A DNA stretch of 64,000 bases from Acanthosepion esculentum (GCA_964036315.1 OZ038485.1:79274460-79338459); one strand, 5' to 3'; positions 48,868-62,869 are shown, counted from the stretch's first letter. Notes: a model not told the origin generated them from the letters alone. Translations and numbers: made by a program.

Positions 48868-49010
48868 GGTGGTGTAATGCATACCGACTCGGAATTGGAG
48901 CCGGGAGGGCCGAATTTCAATTCCTGTAGGGTTCGTTATATTCCCTTAGGTGCAAGTACCCTTGGGCAAAGTATGAACTTAATGCCACATTCAATAGAAT
49001 CTTTTTTCAA
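48868..49010 (+). repeat. Probable tRNA-derived SINE, second family
   Basis: TGGTGTAATGCATACCGACTCGGAATTGGAGCCGGGAGGGCC resembles a tRNA-like head, and TTCAATTCCTG is a degenerate B box; the CTTAGGTGCAAGTACCCTTGGGC body differs from the family at 46846. Confidence 0.45.
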
Positions 49011-50128
49011 TTCACCCATAATATATTGCCCTCGAGTTTTCTCTGAAATTATCATCAGTTTGATCGATTCTTACTTCATTATATTTCCGGAAGGTCATCT
49101 TGCAACAATTGATGAACGATCAATTTATGTAATGTCTATACTTTCACCCAAACAAATTGAAAACGTACGTGCTTTTTTTCAAATTGATCAGTTACATCTT
49201 TATTCAAATCAATTATTCACCCTTTGACCGTATTTCTAAAGACTGGCAATTAGTTTGAGGATCTCATCTTTATTCCGAAATTCTCCAAACAAAAACCTAA
49301 CCAGTTCAAAAAGGCCTCCTTTAAATAATTACAATCAGAGTGTGGCTTCTCCTGCTTAGTGATAGGAGAGGATGTTTTGGTTTGAACATCGTTTTGAAAT
49401 TATCCGATTGTTGTTTTTGTTGCTTTACCTCTCTCCGAGTAATATCATACCTTTCTTCATCTGTCATTGAGCCTAAATTCTAATGAATGCTTTCAAAATG
49501 GCACTGAATATTATATGAGTGTGCAACAATTGACTCCTTGTATATACAGCAAAAAGAGTTTCTCAATAACACCATATTTTTCACTCTAATCTTCGTGAAA
49601 AGGCCTACATCTTCACATATATTCAGAATTTATTTTCGTTTTCCTTGTGGTCATTCTTAGTTTCTTTTTTACAGACTAAAAGGAACTATCACAGATGAAT
49701 TCAGAATAGTCACTTATTTTAAATTATCGAAGCAGACTGTAAAATAGATGAGACAAGATCTGATAAAATTCCAAGTGAGCCAAAACCTTCCTACACAACT
49801 ACGAATCACTATAAAACTGGCTGTGTATCAGTTATATGTGTTTAGTTATACACAAGTCGTAAGCAAAACACGAAATATCGCTAAATTTGATTGCTCAAGC
49901 CATATTTCATGGCGCCATTTCACTTTATTCCTCGTGGACCACTAAGAAGTTGATGGTGGGTCAGTTCATGGCCCGCGAGTCAGTAGTTTTCCATCTCTGA
50001 TAGAGGTGATCATGACTTTCTAAGGACTCCTTTTCTTCATTATCTGTTAAATGGCATACATTCTTTGTTAAGATAGCAGAATAATTTCCGATTGCCTTTT
50101 TCACGGTTCGCTATTTCGAAATTTCCTT
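49011..50128. other. No recognisable gene
   Basis: AT-rich, short ORFs without motifs. Confidence 0.35.
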
Positions 50129-50443
50129 CTCTTAGATTTATTGCTCCTCGAGCTATTTATATTCAAGCTTGGAAGAGAGGATTCAGGCTCATATCATTCT
50201 CAATGATATTCGTGAGAAATCTAGCTCAACTGAATCATCCGGAATTAGAACTCAGATCGCCGATTCCACGCCGACATCCTTTACAACAGGCGCACCTCCA
50301 GTACGAATCCCTGTACGAATCACGGTTCAAAACTCTACATTTAGCGACAACGTGTGTTCACATTCGGAATCTTCAGTCCGGGAACTAATCTCTAGCTGTG
50401 ACCCACAACGAAATGTACCGATTGAAATGCCCTGTCATTACTA
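50129..50443 (+). CDS. Conserved plus-strand ORF block, copy 2 (possible terminal exon, unknown protein)
   Basis: Preceded by a pyrimidine-rich tract ending in CTCTTAG, then open for 104 codons to TAA at 50441-50443. Ser/Thr/Pro-rich, polar, no hydrophobic segment: it looks like a cytoplasmic tail (for example STPTSFTTGAPPVRIPVRIT). The frame shared with 7502-7809 keeps LYSSLEE and SCDPQRNVPIEM. It converges on the unit B transporter stop about 700 bases away. Function unknown. Confidence 0.35.
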
Positions 50444-51146
50444 ACCTATTAATATTTCAACTTGGGACTAGAAAACATCAGATGTTATATTAACATTCAT
50501 TGGAATAATATGAAGAATGATGATTCCAATTCCAAAGGCAAAATATTGCTTTTTCTTGATATTTCCCTTTATCCGATCTCATAGCGGGGACAATTATTTT
50601 TTAATTCACTGACAAATATAAATAGTGTTCAGTCAAACCTTTTCCTTAAATAAAACCCAGATTATCAGTTATTTGTAAAGAGACATGTTCTTTATTTTAT
50701 TTCGATATAATTCCAAAAAATACATTTATAAATCAATGACAGTGATAAACTATAAACACACGACCAAATTCTCTCTTCGGTTAATTCTAATGGCATTATG
50801 ATGCTTTCTTCAACACAAGATGTAATATAATTATATAAATCTATATAAGAAATTAATTTGCATTCAATAATTAATTTTTTTTTTTCAGATATTTTCATCC
50901 CGTCTTCACGATCAGGAATAGTGGATTCGATTGGCTTCAATTATATACGAAAGATGTGAAACAGCGAATGTCAAGGCAGAAAGGATATAATTCGAGGCTG
51001 AAGCTGTTAGCGTATTCTGTCAAGGGTTAAAACTGGATAAAAGTTATGGCAAGCTACCAAATAAACTAGGTATATTTAATTGACACACGTACATTTTTTT
51101 CAATTCAACTGTGAGAATTCCTTTTCTTTTAATTATTCTTCTGCGG

Positions 51147-54100
51147 TTATTCAGAGAATTTCTTTCTGTGTTGCATGTAGATAATACCGCATGACATTAT
51201 GCTGGCCATAAATAATGCACTGGCAATAAAATAAAAGACAACGTCAAAAGACTGAGTTACGTCGAGCAGGGAACCTAAAAAATAAAAAAAAAATGTGAAG
51301 AAATACATCTACTACACCTTGTGAATATTTCATGCAAAATCTTTTAATTATATAAAAGGCATTTAATGCAGTTTTTAACCAGTTATAGTCTACCGTATAT
51401 TACAGTTTTATTTATGAAAAATATCCGGTCATTATGCATTATCTGATAAAGCGCTTAATAGAGCAAGATGAAGAGGGAATTTGATTTTGAGTAACCCCTT
51501 AATATTATCATCGTCTTCGTCAAACCAGTCTTTATGATGCTTCTCGAGAATTTCCAACAGTTCAGCTCTAAATTGATAGTCTTAAGTTTTGAAAAACTTG
51601 CCTCAAACTGTGCTAATTTAGATACATCAAGAATTTTGCGATGTTTCACCCGATTCACCAGAATCGTTTTTTTAATATGCAGCTTGAATTTCTCCATGGA
51701 AAAATTTGTGAACTATGTCACTTTCAGCACTTTATAGAACGCAAGCATTGCAGGCATTTCCAGGGTCTCTCCTTTTAGTTATTATAAAATCTATTAAATG
51801 GCCATGCTTCGATCTGGCATGAGTGCTGATAACCCTATACATCAATTATTGACGAAAGATGGAATTGCTGATTGCAAAATCAAACCGAGAAAAGACTTCA
51901 AGTAGATAAAATCCATTACTATTCATCTTTCCAATGCTATAGAGGCGGAGAGACTCGCAGCTTTCATGTTTCCTCTCTCACCAGATGTGACATGGATATA
52001 TGCACATAGACAAACATACATACTTGACAGTAGGCTGCATCTACTAGATGTCTGTTGATCCCAAGAGAATATTCATCTGCACTTTTTCATTCTGTTGCAA
52101 GACACGCAGCTCCCTCACCAGTCAAGCACGGTGGGCGAAACGGTTTGGTCACGGATAACCTTACTATACATGCATCTATGATGATTGCCATACCTTATTC
52201 AGATGAGAGCCACCTCCTTACCCTTCGCATCACTTGTAATGGCTTCCGTTTCATTTCGTCATTCATCTCCCCTTAGATGAGTCTTGGGACAAGCATTCGA
52301 TTTCATGAGTATCATGCATATATGAAAGAAACTCTATAACATCGATTGAATCTTAATCCAGAAGATTCAAGCCTTGTTGCAAACAACACAGATATTATTG
52401 GAAGGAAGATGACGTACTCCTGGTTGTTATTATGACCTTTCAGATCTATTACACAACCTGCCCCCTACAAAAGCATGCGTTCACACACATCGCATTTCCA
52501 AGGCCGCATATTAGCTGATAAATTAAAATGAGTGCCTATTCATAGATCACTCTTGACCTGAAACATTCATCCTCAAAAGCATTGCATCCCAACATTATAA
52601 TGTGTCTCCACTCTGTACGATTTAAATTCAGTTCTTCCCAATGCTACACATAAATGTGCAATGCATTCGGATTATCCTTCAAATTATTTTTAAATCTCTT
52701 TCTAGGCTTATGGGCGCTTTCCTGTTTCCCCGTAGAAAAATTGTTTGGGAATCTTGTTATTCCCCATACTCAAAACGTGCATACAATTTGTAGAGAGTTT
52801 ATTCGGGGACTGTGAACCTGAGCAAAATAACTTTTAACTAAGTCACAGTACCTCTCATAGTTTTTGGCACATCATTGCCATATTTATTCTCCTAGGAGAT
52901 AAATAGTTATATTTTGTGACTGCTATTGTATGGCTACGTCTGATCGTATATAACTTAAAGAGCTCCATAAATATTGCCTAATAAATTGTATATCAATTCT
53001 AACAAAAGACATCACGTCCCTTCTACGTCTTATTCGATTGAAGCCCACATCAACTTTATCAACTGAACCGTGGAGTATCATTCAGCGGAAATCTGCAGTA
53101 CTTTTGGCAATTTCCATTATTTACAGTAGCTTATCCCAAATGATCCCAGTTTTTCCTGTTTTTTTAAAAATATTTTTTACTTTTCTTAAAAATGCTTAAT
53201 ATGCAGAATAGGTTAATATGTAAATTTATTACCGGCACTGAGACTTAGGAAACAAAACAAATTAAATATAATTTGTATAAGCTTCATACTTATCACTCTT
53301 TATGCAATATGTTTTTGTATGAAGTTATTTCAATTTAACTCTTCTTATGTCATCTAAGTCAAACCCAGACGTAACCATTAAATTAAAAAACAAACAAATT
53401 ATAATTCACATTTGAATAAATAAAACAATAAATTTACCAATAAATAAAACTAAAGTCGACGGAATATTCATTTTTATTATTTCTCTCTAATTAGATGGGG
53501 GAGTTCAAGCAACGTTTTACAACCAGTCTAGAGAAAATACAACAAAGTATTCAAAACCATAAATTAGAGGAACTATCAACGCTTAGCATGAAGATGATGA
53601 GGCCATATATTCCAAAGGAAGGCCTGCAGGAATTAATTACATACATACATACATTACATACATATATACATTACATACATTACATTACATTACATACATA
53701 CATACATTACATACATTACATTACATTACATACATACATACATTACATACATTACATACATACATACATTACATATATACATACAAATCATTAGACTTGG
53801 AAGAATGAATATCAAAACGAACAACTAAAGTTGTCTACAAAGTTGAAATCTAAGTAGCTACATATGCCTTGATATAATATTTTAAGCAATTTAATACTTC
53901 ATTAAGGCCACATTTATCATTTTACCTTTTCAAAACTTGGCAGAATTAAAACCAGTGGTGAACCATTCAGTGTAGTCTTGAGAAGAATATATCTTCAGCT
54001 GTCATATCTGTGAATGGAGTATGTTACTTGAAATCTAAATCTAAACATCTACTGATATCATTCATGCTTGCTCTGACTTAATACTTCATTACGACCATCA

Positions 54101-57100
54101 TTACCATTTTAACTTTCCAAGACTTTGCGGAATGAATATAAATGATGGACCAATATTGTAGTCTTGGAATTAAAATATCACAAACATGTTTCCTGTGTTT
54201 GTTTTCCCAGATTTGAACAATCTTTCAACCATTCGCAAGACAGATTGTCCTTTGGTAATTGTTCTGGGTTTCAGGAGGCTTTTTTGACATAATTGCTTTG
54301 CTCTAATCCTTATCTATTGGCTGAAATATGTTTAAATATTTTTCTACCAACAGCCACCGGTCTTCTGAGACGTAAGTAGTTACTTCTGCAATGCTATCCT
54401 TTATGAAATTGATAAGTGAAGCAGCGACGTTCTGCTCTTTGGAAATGCAATGTTTCAAATATCACACTGAAGATCTCAGAGCTAGAAACACCAAACTGTG
54501 CGGAAGGATTTAGACGTTAAGCATAAATATTGTCGTTAAGTCTTATCTTATCATTATTAATGAATTCAACTTTTATTTATTTTATTTTATATTCTTTATT
54601 TATTCATTGTATCTCTGTACAAGTCACAATGAATTTGGTCAGTAGTTCCTAAGTGCATCAACACACTAAAAATCAAAAACATCGAGTGAAGAAATCTAAT
54701 ACGCTTAAAATATATTGAAAATGATTCGCATGCGTCAGCGTTCATTTCATATCCGGGATGCGTGATATCTTTCATTAACGTTTTCTGCTCTGTTGTGAGA
54801 ACGTAAAATTAGAAATTTATTTTAGAATACGCATGCCTGACTTTCTATCATATGTAAAATGCTTAAAATAATTATATTGAATGATTGAATGAACTCAAAT
54901 ACCTGTGATTTGTGTGTGAATGATAGAAGACACGCCAGACAAAAGACACAAGGGGGAATATCCTTTCTCCAGATTTGCTACTCCCAAGATGGAAGCCACC
55001 AGCACAATTCGAAGTGGAAAGATAAATCCTACAAAATAAAATATAATATTTTTGTCTGAATTTCTCACATTAAAAATTATTTTGCAAGAATTATTATCCT
55101 TGTTTTTTTATACAAAATATATCAACTGCTATACTTCCGGTCTTCTGTATTGTATGGTTTATTCGTTAACGTTCAACGAATTTGGATCCTTTACCCAATC
55201 CACTGGAAGAGATGGTTTTAATCGAAAATGGGAGATAATCTCTTATTTTATAATTCTTCTTTCTTAATTATTTCCCTGAAAACCGTCTTTTTTTCAAATT
55301 TTTCCAGCGGAACATGATTATACAAGTCTTATCAGCAGTCATAGCTATTGATCCCGCAAGAACCAGGTAAACAATATTTATCTATTTGATTGCTTTAGTT
55401 TATTTTGTTTTACGACATATCAAAGTCAATGCATTATTTAATGCCGACAAGATTTTTAGGATAGTTTCGTATGTATAGAATATATATTCTTTGTAAAAAT
55501 CAGTTTGTAGATCAGGTTTCATTGACGTTATTTTTTATAAATTGAGATGTCGGGAGTTAATTCTTTTTCGAAAGATTTTTGCTGGTAATATATTTTTTTT
55601 AAATGTATTCCTGGCATTTTTATTATAAAAACCTATTTTTACACTTTCATGGTGTTTTAATCCCAGTTTGATGGTTAACTATCTACCGACAGCTGAGATT
55701 ATAACAAGTGCTACCACTCTGGGTCAGGGTGGACCTGGGAACACCAGCAATTAAGAGGTGGTTCCATGCTCCTCGAAACCTCCTGATCAGAGGCCTTGCT
55801 GTCGGATATAGTTTTTCATCATACCCAGAAAGCTTATTTATTTGATCCTTTGGGTAATAACTAGATGGTTAGAGAGAAAGTTAACTCCTGCATGAACTAT
55901 TCTCTCTAGTTCAGTGGAACTGGTAGAAGCGTCATCAAAGGGACGAATTAACTAAGAATACATATGACACAGACTCTAACATGGACAGAGGTATAATAGA
56001 TATATAATTACGTGATGATTGTGACTACAAAAAATGCCCAAGATTCAATAGAACGGAAAGAAGTGGCATCAAAAGGACGAATTAACTAAGAATTAATATG
56101 AGAAAGTGTTGAGGGATCTCCTCTTTTTACACAACTGGACTCACCCAAGGTATACATATACTACGACCAGTGAATACCCGAAGAGTAGTCAAGTCAGAGT
56201 AGTAGAACGTTGAGTCGGTCGGTAGAACGTTTGAACAGTCAGACGGTGCAAGAGTCACAGTAACTAGCGCGTAGACTCAGTAAGAAGTCATACAGCGATA
56301 CGTCGATATCAAAGACTGTATATATATTTTGCTACTAACCCGCATTCCTGGAACTACTAACCTGTATTACCACTTGGTATTATTACGTTAATGCATTTAT
56401 TTTCCTATATTCATTCTGGGCGTTTGTTATTATTTGATACCGGATTTCATCCCGGAATCCACAACAGAAAGTCTCTACCATTGAAGGTGGATATAAAAGA
56501 TGCGTAATTACGGGATGGTTGTGAGTTTACTCAAGTTCAGTTGATCGGGTAGTGGTGACGTCACATGGGATATTTATCCCAAAATGCTAGGGAGTTCATT
56601 AATTTGCTACAGTAGAGCGGATAGAACAATGATTATTACGAGAAAATGAGAGGAATAGTTATAATAAATCACCTCTCTTTGAGGTAGAAATGGAAACTAT
56701 AGTGGATCAGATAGAAGGATCTTTATTAAGAAGAAATAAGAGAAATAAATATAATAAGTCCTTTATATTTGAGACATCAATGAGAAATAGAGCTGAGCAG
56801 ATAAAAACCTTATTATGAAGGTTAACTAAGTAGAAGAAATATAATAAATATTTTTCCTTTAAGATAGAAATGGGAACTGCAGTGGATCAGATAGAATCAT
56901 TATTAGGAAGAATTGAGAGTAATTATGTAATAAATTCTCGTTCGTTGACCTACAATTTAGTTCGGCAGTATTGTGAGTTGTAGAATCATTATTATGAAGT
57001 ATTTAGAGAATATAGATGAGAAGTCCTCTTTCTTTCAGATATGAATGAAAACTATGGTAAAGTGGATATAAGAAATACTATTAGGATGAATTTAGAGTAA

Positions 57101-59378
57101 TAAATATAGAAAATCTTTCTTTCAGGACGAAATGCAAACTACCTTGAAGCAGAAAGAAGAAGAATTATTGGGAAGAATTGAAACGAATACATATAAAAAT
57201 TCCTCCTTTATCAGCAGAAGAGAGTCAACCTTCTTTCTGGGTAGATTTAATGAAGCTTTAGTATCGAAATGCCCAGATATATACGATCGACCTTAGAAAT
57301 ATAATGAACTAAATTCTATGACTAAAACAATCAAGGCAACGGAAATAATTTGATTAAATCTGTCCATAAAGACAAAATATAATTATTTAGACATTCTTGT
57401 ATTTATTCTGTTAGGAATGTGAATGAAAAAGGTAAAAAGGAAATTGTTAATGGAATGGATTGGATTATCCATTTATGCATTATTCGCATTATTGATTGGA
57501 TTAGAAATTCATGCAGTGACATCATTGATTGGATCAACAACTTATTCGATGAGATCATTGATTGGAACAGAAATTTATTCACTGACATCATTGAATAATT
57601 ATTTTATGCAATGGCATAATGTTTGTTTTAACAAGTTATTTAATAACATCTTCAATTGGAGCATTGGAACTGCACTTTATGCAATGACATCCTTGGTTCT
57701 TGTTATGGTGCAGGTTAGGACCAAGGAAGAACAACACGAACACAAGAGTAGAAATAACGAAGATATACTACACGAAATAATAATACAAGATGTGTAAGGT
57801 GTTAGTATGACTGTCAGTCTGATTTGGAGTGAACTAATATCGGCTCGACTCGATTGGTCCCACTTTCTTGAGAAGCGTAGTATATATAGTGTTAGGAAGA
57901 GTTCAATCTGTAGTTTAGTTAAGGACCCATAACAATTCTCATAGGAATTTACGCAGAGACATCCTTCATTGGATCAGCAATTTATACAGTGTCATCATTA
58001 TTTGTATTTGCAATTTATTCACTGACATCTTTAATTGAATCTGCAATGAGATCATACTCCAAAGGAACAATGTTCTGTGTACAGTGATGTTATACCGGAA
58101 GACCTAAGCAAATGGATTTTCATAGTACTGCCTAAGAATCCAAATGCAAACGAATGTGATCTCCATCGGACAATTAGCCTAATGGGCCCTATAACCACAC
58201 TATCATTCGAATTCTAATGATTAGAGCGTGCAGCCGTATCAGATCGGAAACTATAAAAGAAGAGCGAGGGTTCATTTCAAACAAGAAATGCTATATTTAT
58301 GTTCACAATGATATCAGATAGAGCACTACAAATGTAGTGTAGCTAATAATTACCCATGTTGCAAAATAAGTACAACAATTTATATATCTGGAAAGGTTTT
58401 TAACAGAGGACAGAAAATGCGAAACTGAAATCTGGCGGCGCATTGAGAGAGAAAGATGCCATTCAAAAGCTAAGCCAAGTTTTACGAAACAGAGATTTCG
58501 TTAGAAACAAAGAAAATAGTACTGAAATCTTATATAATATCAGTCCTACTATATGGCTGTGACTGTTGGACAATCTCCTTACAGATGAAGAATAGACTTC
58601 CAGCAGCAGATTTGTGTTTCTATAGAATGATGCTGTGAATACCATGAACTTAACATGTAAGCAATGGCGACATTTTAGAGAAAATGGAAACAAATATGAC
58701 ACTGAATTATCATCAGGAAAAGACAGTTGAAATTTCTAGGGCGCATAATGAGAAAAGCCGGCTTGGGAAATTTGGTACTCAAGACAGATTGAATGCAAGA
58801 GGAACAGGTGAAAATATTGCATAACCTACTAAGCAATCTTGAGTAAACAAAATTTAGCAGATATCACAAAGAGACAAAAATTACTAAAAGCAAGAAAGGA
58901 CAGGAAGTTGCGGAGAGCCATGTTCGTCTACGTCCCGAAGCGCATAGAATAAGAAGAAATAGAAATGATATGCAAAGAAGTCTAAAGTGGAAAGCAACCG
59001 AAATATTGTAATAAGGAAAAAACCATTGATTAGAAAACTAGTTCGCAAAAATGAATGCAATTAGAATGTCATATCCTAATAATAATTGACTTTTTTTTAA
59101 ATACTCACCCTTGCAAATGGCGAAAAAACATATGCACAGCACAAACAAAGGGAATGAATGACAGAACGTAAAGGCTACAGAAATGGCGGATGTGACAAGC
59201 AATGAAGCCAGCAGAATGTAACTTGTAGGGATGTGAAGCAGGTCAGCTAGCATTCCAAAAGTAAATTGGCTAATCGCAAGAACTCCGCCGTATATGGTCA
59301 TTATCAAGGCTCCTTGTTCACGCGTCAATCCAACATCCACAGTTTTTGCTGGAAGGTACACCGTAACCATTTTGTTGG
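51147..59378 (-). CDS. SLC16-like gene, unit B, three 3' exons (5' part outside the window)
   Basis: Join of 59378-59109 (270 bases, helices 8-10), 55028-54903 (126 bases, helix 11) and 51274-51147 (128 bases with TAA, helix 12). Phases 1/1/1 join into one open frame. Donors are GTGAGT and GTATTTG; acceptors end TTTTCAG, TTGTAG and TTTTAG. Protein blocks such as GMLADLLHIPTSYIL and MSCGIIYMQ are nearly identical to gene A, while the start of exon 6 differs. No PDGGWGW or helix 5 exon is present between 59.4 kb and the right edge, so the N-terminal exons lie beyond 64 kb or are missing. Introns contain two solo LTRs and an internally deleted LINE. Confidence 0.75.
53636..53785 (+). repeat. (TACAT)/(CATA) compound microsatellite
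   Basis: Mixed ACATACAT and TACATTACAT units. The repeating THYIHY tail of the ORF at 53495-53794 is this repeat. Confidence 0.92.
56107..56466 (+). mobile_element. Solo LTR with GAAAG target duplication
   Basis: 360 bases, TGTTGAGGGATCTCCTC to GGAATCCACAACA, with GAAAG directly before (56102-56106) and after (56467-56471). TATA-like GTATATATATTTTG is near the middle. The flanking DNA rejoins when it is removed. Orientation cannot be told without the internal part; no homology seen to the other LTRs. Confidence 0.82.
57440..58040. repeat. Degenerate minisatellite (unit B), split by a solo LTR
   Basis: Same theme as 17300-17980 (GATTGGATCAGAAATTTATG, CAATGACATCATT). The ORF at 57423-57797 is a read-through of the repeat. 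Confidence 0.75.
57701..57934 (-). mobile_element. Solo LTR of the gypsy copy 1 family
   Basis: 234 bases, TGTTATGGTGCAGG to GGACCCATAACA on the plus strand; its reverse complement matches 22637-22878. Flanks GTTCT and ATTCT are a target duplication with one change. Inserted in the unit B minisatellite; the unit A array lacks it. Confidence 0.85.
58060..59000 (+). mobile_element. RTE-type LINE fragment with internal deletion (unit B)
   Basis: Starts at TATACCGGAAGACCTAAGCA (= 62978 in the LINE at the right end), jumps from RNAIFMF-type sequence (about 58300) to the 3' part at 58380, and runs to an EEIEM-CKE end. The same deletion junction occurs in unit A. Confidence 0.7.
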
Positions 59379-59495
59379 CTGAAAAAATATAGAAAGGAAA
59401 GAATTCATGACGGCACAGTTTTGAAGCATCTTTCAAATGTTTATGCATTTTTACCATTCATATATTTATTACGTGATCAACTTAACACGGAGTAC

Positions 59496-59497
<2 letters not shown>

Positions 59498-59591
<94 letters not shown>

Positions 59592-59616
59592 CACAGACAG
59601 TATATATATATATATG
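59498..59616. repeat. (TA)n microsatellite
   Basis: TA run of about 90 bases plus a shorter one after TTCACAGACAG. Confidence 0.93.
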
Positions 59617-59737
59617 TATGGTGAGATAGGTAAATTGTTGCCATTTTATATTTTTAATTTCGCGTTGTTATTGACTTTTTCGACTTCACAGTATAGTAGG
59701 GTCAGTTGCGCACCGTCTGTGAGAAAAGGAGCAACAT

Positions 59738-60045
59738 GACGCAATTCACACCACCAGAAATTTGGAAACGACATATTGTATTACTTGGCATTCGCGGCGG
59801 AAGCTCCACTACAAACATTTCAGTGTGTTTGGGTCTCAATCTGAGGACAGGACAGTGGATTCGGGATGAGTTTGATTAGTTTAATTTTGAATACGAAGTT
59901 ACAGCAGCTCGTAAAAGACACTCTGATCGTTCTGATCAGAAAATAACCCCCAACCTTTTTTATGAGGACATCAGAATCAACAAGGAGGACTGAATAAAGT
60001 GCCTTGAGGAACTAGTGCTGCCCTGGTTTATGAGGCGTGATTGTA
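59738..60045 (+). pseudogene. DNA-transposon transposase N-terminal fragment (IS630/mariner-like)
   Basis: MTQFTPPEIWKRHIVLLGIR followed by GGSSTTNISVCLGLNLRTGQ: a helix-turn-helix DNA-binding domain, then a basic ARKRHSDRSDQK stretch. After an internal deletion it resumes with KCLEELVLPWF from the catalytic region. Stops at 59877 and 59990. No inverted repeats identified. Confidence 0.6.
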
Positions 60046-60133
60046 CCACCTCTTCTTGAACTGGCCCTTAGTCTTCCATATGTATTTTTGTGCTACCATT
60101 TTCACCTTCCCCATCGGCACAATATACAACCCG

Positions 60134-60216
60134 TTCAGTACGGCATAATCCATTTAAAGGACTGTACGGCACAATCTATTTAAAGCTGCCCTTTAAATGG
60201 ATTATGCCGCACTGAA
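60134..60216. repeat. 83-base inverted repeat with a third partial copy in the loop
   Basis: Left arm TTCAGTACGGCATAATCCAT-TTAAAGG (60134-60160), right arm CCTTTAAATGGATTATGCCG-CACTGAA (60190-60216), one mismatch. The loop contains ACTGTACGGCACAATCTATTTAAAG, another copy of the left arm. Confidence 0.8.
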
Positions 60217-61240
60217 CTGGCCTTTAAATTTATCTTCTTGAAAAGCATCACTAAACTAAAAATCGTTAACAATCGGTTAGAATTTGTTTTACGGTATATG
60301 CAAAACACATTCTAAACGGACTGCAGTAACTTTATCCCAACTATTAGTGCTAGAAATATTCTAAGGAAAATGTTTTCAGTCAGTTTTGTAGTGTTATTTC
60401 ATATTCGTTTAGCCGTCCCTTAAAAAATAACAGCATTTTGTTAGAAAGCTGTAATAGTGAGATACAATGAAACAAGTTTTGAATCGATGTATTCAAATTC
60501 AATAGATCGGAAATAAAGAATGCGCAACTAAAATAGAGTCCACTGAACCGTTAAATTAATCTGTTCCCTTTATAGTGTTAGACGTTCAATGGTATCTATG
60601 ATTCATAGATTACGCCGGGCATCATATTTGCTTTTTTACTAAATGTCTTTTCATGTTAAAAGTTTTACGTGTATGCGATTAAAATACGAGTAAAATTTGC
60701 AGTGAAATAGAAAGTTATCTGAGTGCCTCATATGAAAGGCTTGACAAAAATAAGACTTTAATTATTTTGGTGCAGCACAAACCTACATAGGACTTGTAAA
60801 TGATGCATATTCGCTGTTCTTGGTAATTAGTGACGTTTTGTTATACTACATAGATGAAGACGAAAAAAAGGGAAATATATTTTGTGTACTTCTTCCTTTT
60901 GTTCGTCTTATTTTATTGAAACACAAGTCGCCATTCTCTCGCATTTAGGAGGGACGATGATATCTGATTTGACCCCACCCCTACCACAGCGCGGTGGTCA
61001 TTGAAAATGGAGAAGCTTCTTGTTAAAGCCAGCCACATTCATTCACTAGTTGACCAGTTGATTCGAGTATAGCAGGAGTTGAACACGTGGTCCCATGTGT
61101 AAGTAGAAAGAAGTTCTTTTTCCACAATGGTGGATAATCGCATATTTTTTAGTATTGAGCAATGGGATATATACTAACTTAAAACTTAATTATAAAAAAA
61201 AATCTCTCTTCGATAAGTATTCCAGTCGAAATGTCGGAGA
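60217..61240. other. Unit B intronic DNA (first half shared with 24.2-24.8 kb); no gene seen
   Basis: 60230-60780 matches intron 5 of gene A. 60780-61240 has no recognisable content. Confidence 0.55.
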
Positions 61241-61602
61241 CTAAACCGACTATCTCACTCCAAGTTACGAGTGAGGCGGCTCGTTAGCAATCCAGTAGAC
61301 CTAACAAAGAGCGGAAGAATGCTCTGAGTCAACGGCCAGCTAATTATTAGAGTTGGTGTCTCCATAAACCACCGTGGGGAAGGCAACGGGAAACCACCTC
61401 ACTACCTATCCCAAGACAAATCATGGCAAACAACTCAGATTATACAAAATCTAACGACGTAAAGGGGGTTAAATCTATGGGAATTAACTCCTCGCCCGGT
61501 AAGGACCGACATGCGCAGCAGGTGTCACTTGACCGTCATCCAGTAACTGCTAGCATCTTCGGAACCGATTCCTCGCCCGGAAAGTAACGATATGAGCGAC
61601 AG

Positions 61603-62400
61603 GTGTCACCGGATCGTTATCCTGCGACTGCTTGTATCAAACACACATTAACTCTCGGGACATGGAACGTCCGAACATTGAACAACTGCGGCCAGTATGA
61701 GAATGTTAAACAAGAGATGCACAGACTTAACATCAACATTCTAGGTGTATGTGAAACCAAATGGCCAAACAACGGTGATTTCGTCAGCGACAAACAGTAT
61801 AAATTATGCAGGCGGCAAGTAGAACGACAAAGGAGGAGGACTAATACTAGATAGTGCATTTTAGAAATGCGTTCTAGCATACCACCAACTTTCCTCAAGA
61901 ATTCTGGTAGTGAAGCTGAAAGGGAAGTCGTTCAACGAATAAGAGTTTATAAGAGTTTACGCACCGACGGCACAAAGCAAAGAGGAGGACATCGAATTAT
62001 TCTACTCTATATTGGACAGTGCCAAGGGTTTATGCAAATCACAGGAAATCATCATCAACATGGGAGAACTAAACGTCAATGTAGGCAGGGGAAGGGCAGG
62101 GGATATAGCAGGAAGATTCGAACTAGGAACCTGCAACGAACGAGGAGAAAAATGGGTCTAATGGTGCACAGCCAATGACCAAGTAATAGACAACACATGG
62201 TTCCAAGAACACCCGAGACGACTATGGACATGGAGGAATCCAGGAGGAGAAACTAAAAACCAAATTGATAATATAGCCACCAGCAAAAGATTCAGGAATG
62301 CAATGATTCACTGCAAGACCTACTCAAGTTCAGACTGCGGATGCGATCATCGCCCTCTGATATGTAAATTAAGAGTGAGACTGCGAAAGCTAAAGAAGCC
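61603..62400 (+). pseudogene. LINE AP-like endonuclease (frameshifted)
   Basis: TLGTWNVRTLNN at 61650 and ILGVCETKWP (catalytic Glu region) at about 61740; after frame changes RVYAPTAQSKEEDIELFYS, INMGELNVNVGR (GDLN expected: Asp reads Glu), LWTWRNPGGETKNQIDNI and SSDCGCDHRPLI with the terminal SDH motif (about 62330-62360). Would nick genomic DNA to prime reverse transcription. Confidence 0.78.
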
Positions 62401-62869
62401 TAATGCAGCAACGATCCTATCTTAAAAGAAAAATATATGGACAATATGATGACAATATACGATGCACGCAATGGAAACTCAAAATGGATCGCACTAAGAG
62501 ACGCTTTAGTCACATCAGCAAACGATATCATCCTCAAAGGAGACGGGACGAAGAAGGAAAAACGAATGGATGACTGATGAGATTCTCGATATGATGGAAA
62601 GGAGACAGAAAACCCTGCCAATATACGGGACGAAGTAAAGAAATGTGGTAACTAGTAGGACAGAAGACATGCTCATCAACAGGCTGTCTGAAATCAAAGG
62701 ATAGAACGCTCATATTAGAGAAGGAAAAAATTCTTCAACACTGGAGCGAGCATATTAGAGAACTCTTCCATGCCGAAAGGGAACAACCAGCAATACACAG
62801 AACTATCGACGGACCTGGAATTCTGAAAATCGAAGTAAAAGACGCAGTGGCCAAATTGAAAAAAAAAAC

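Noticed and set aside
52055..52276. 73-codon ORF in unit B intron
   Set aside because: No motif, and the matching region of unit A has no such ORF.
53636..53785. Regularly spaced repeats resembling a CRISPR array
   Set aside because: Simple TACAT/CATA units with no unique spacers, in a eukaryotic genome.
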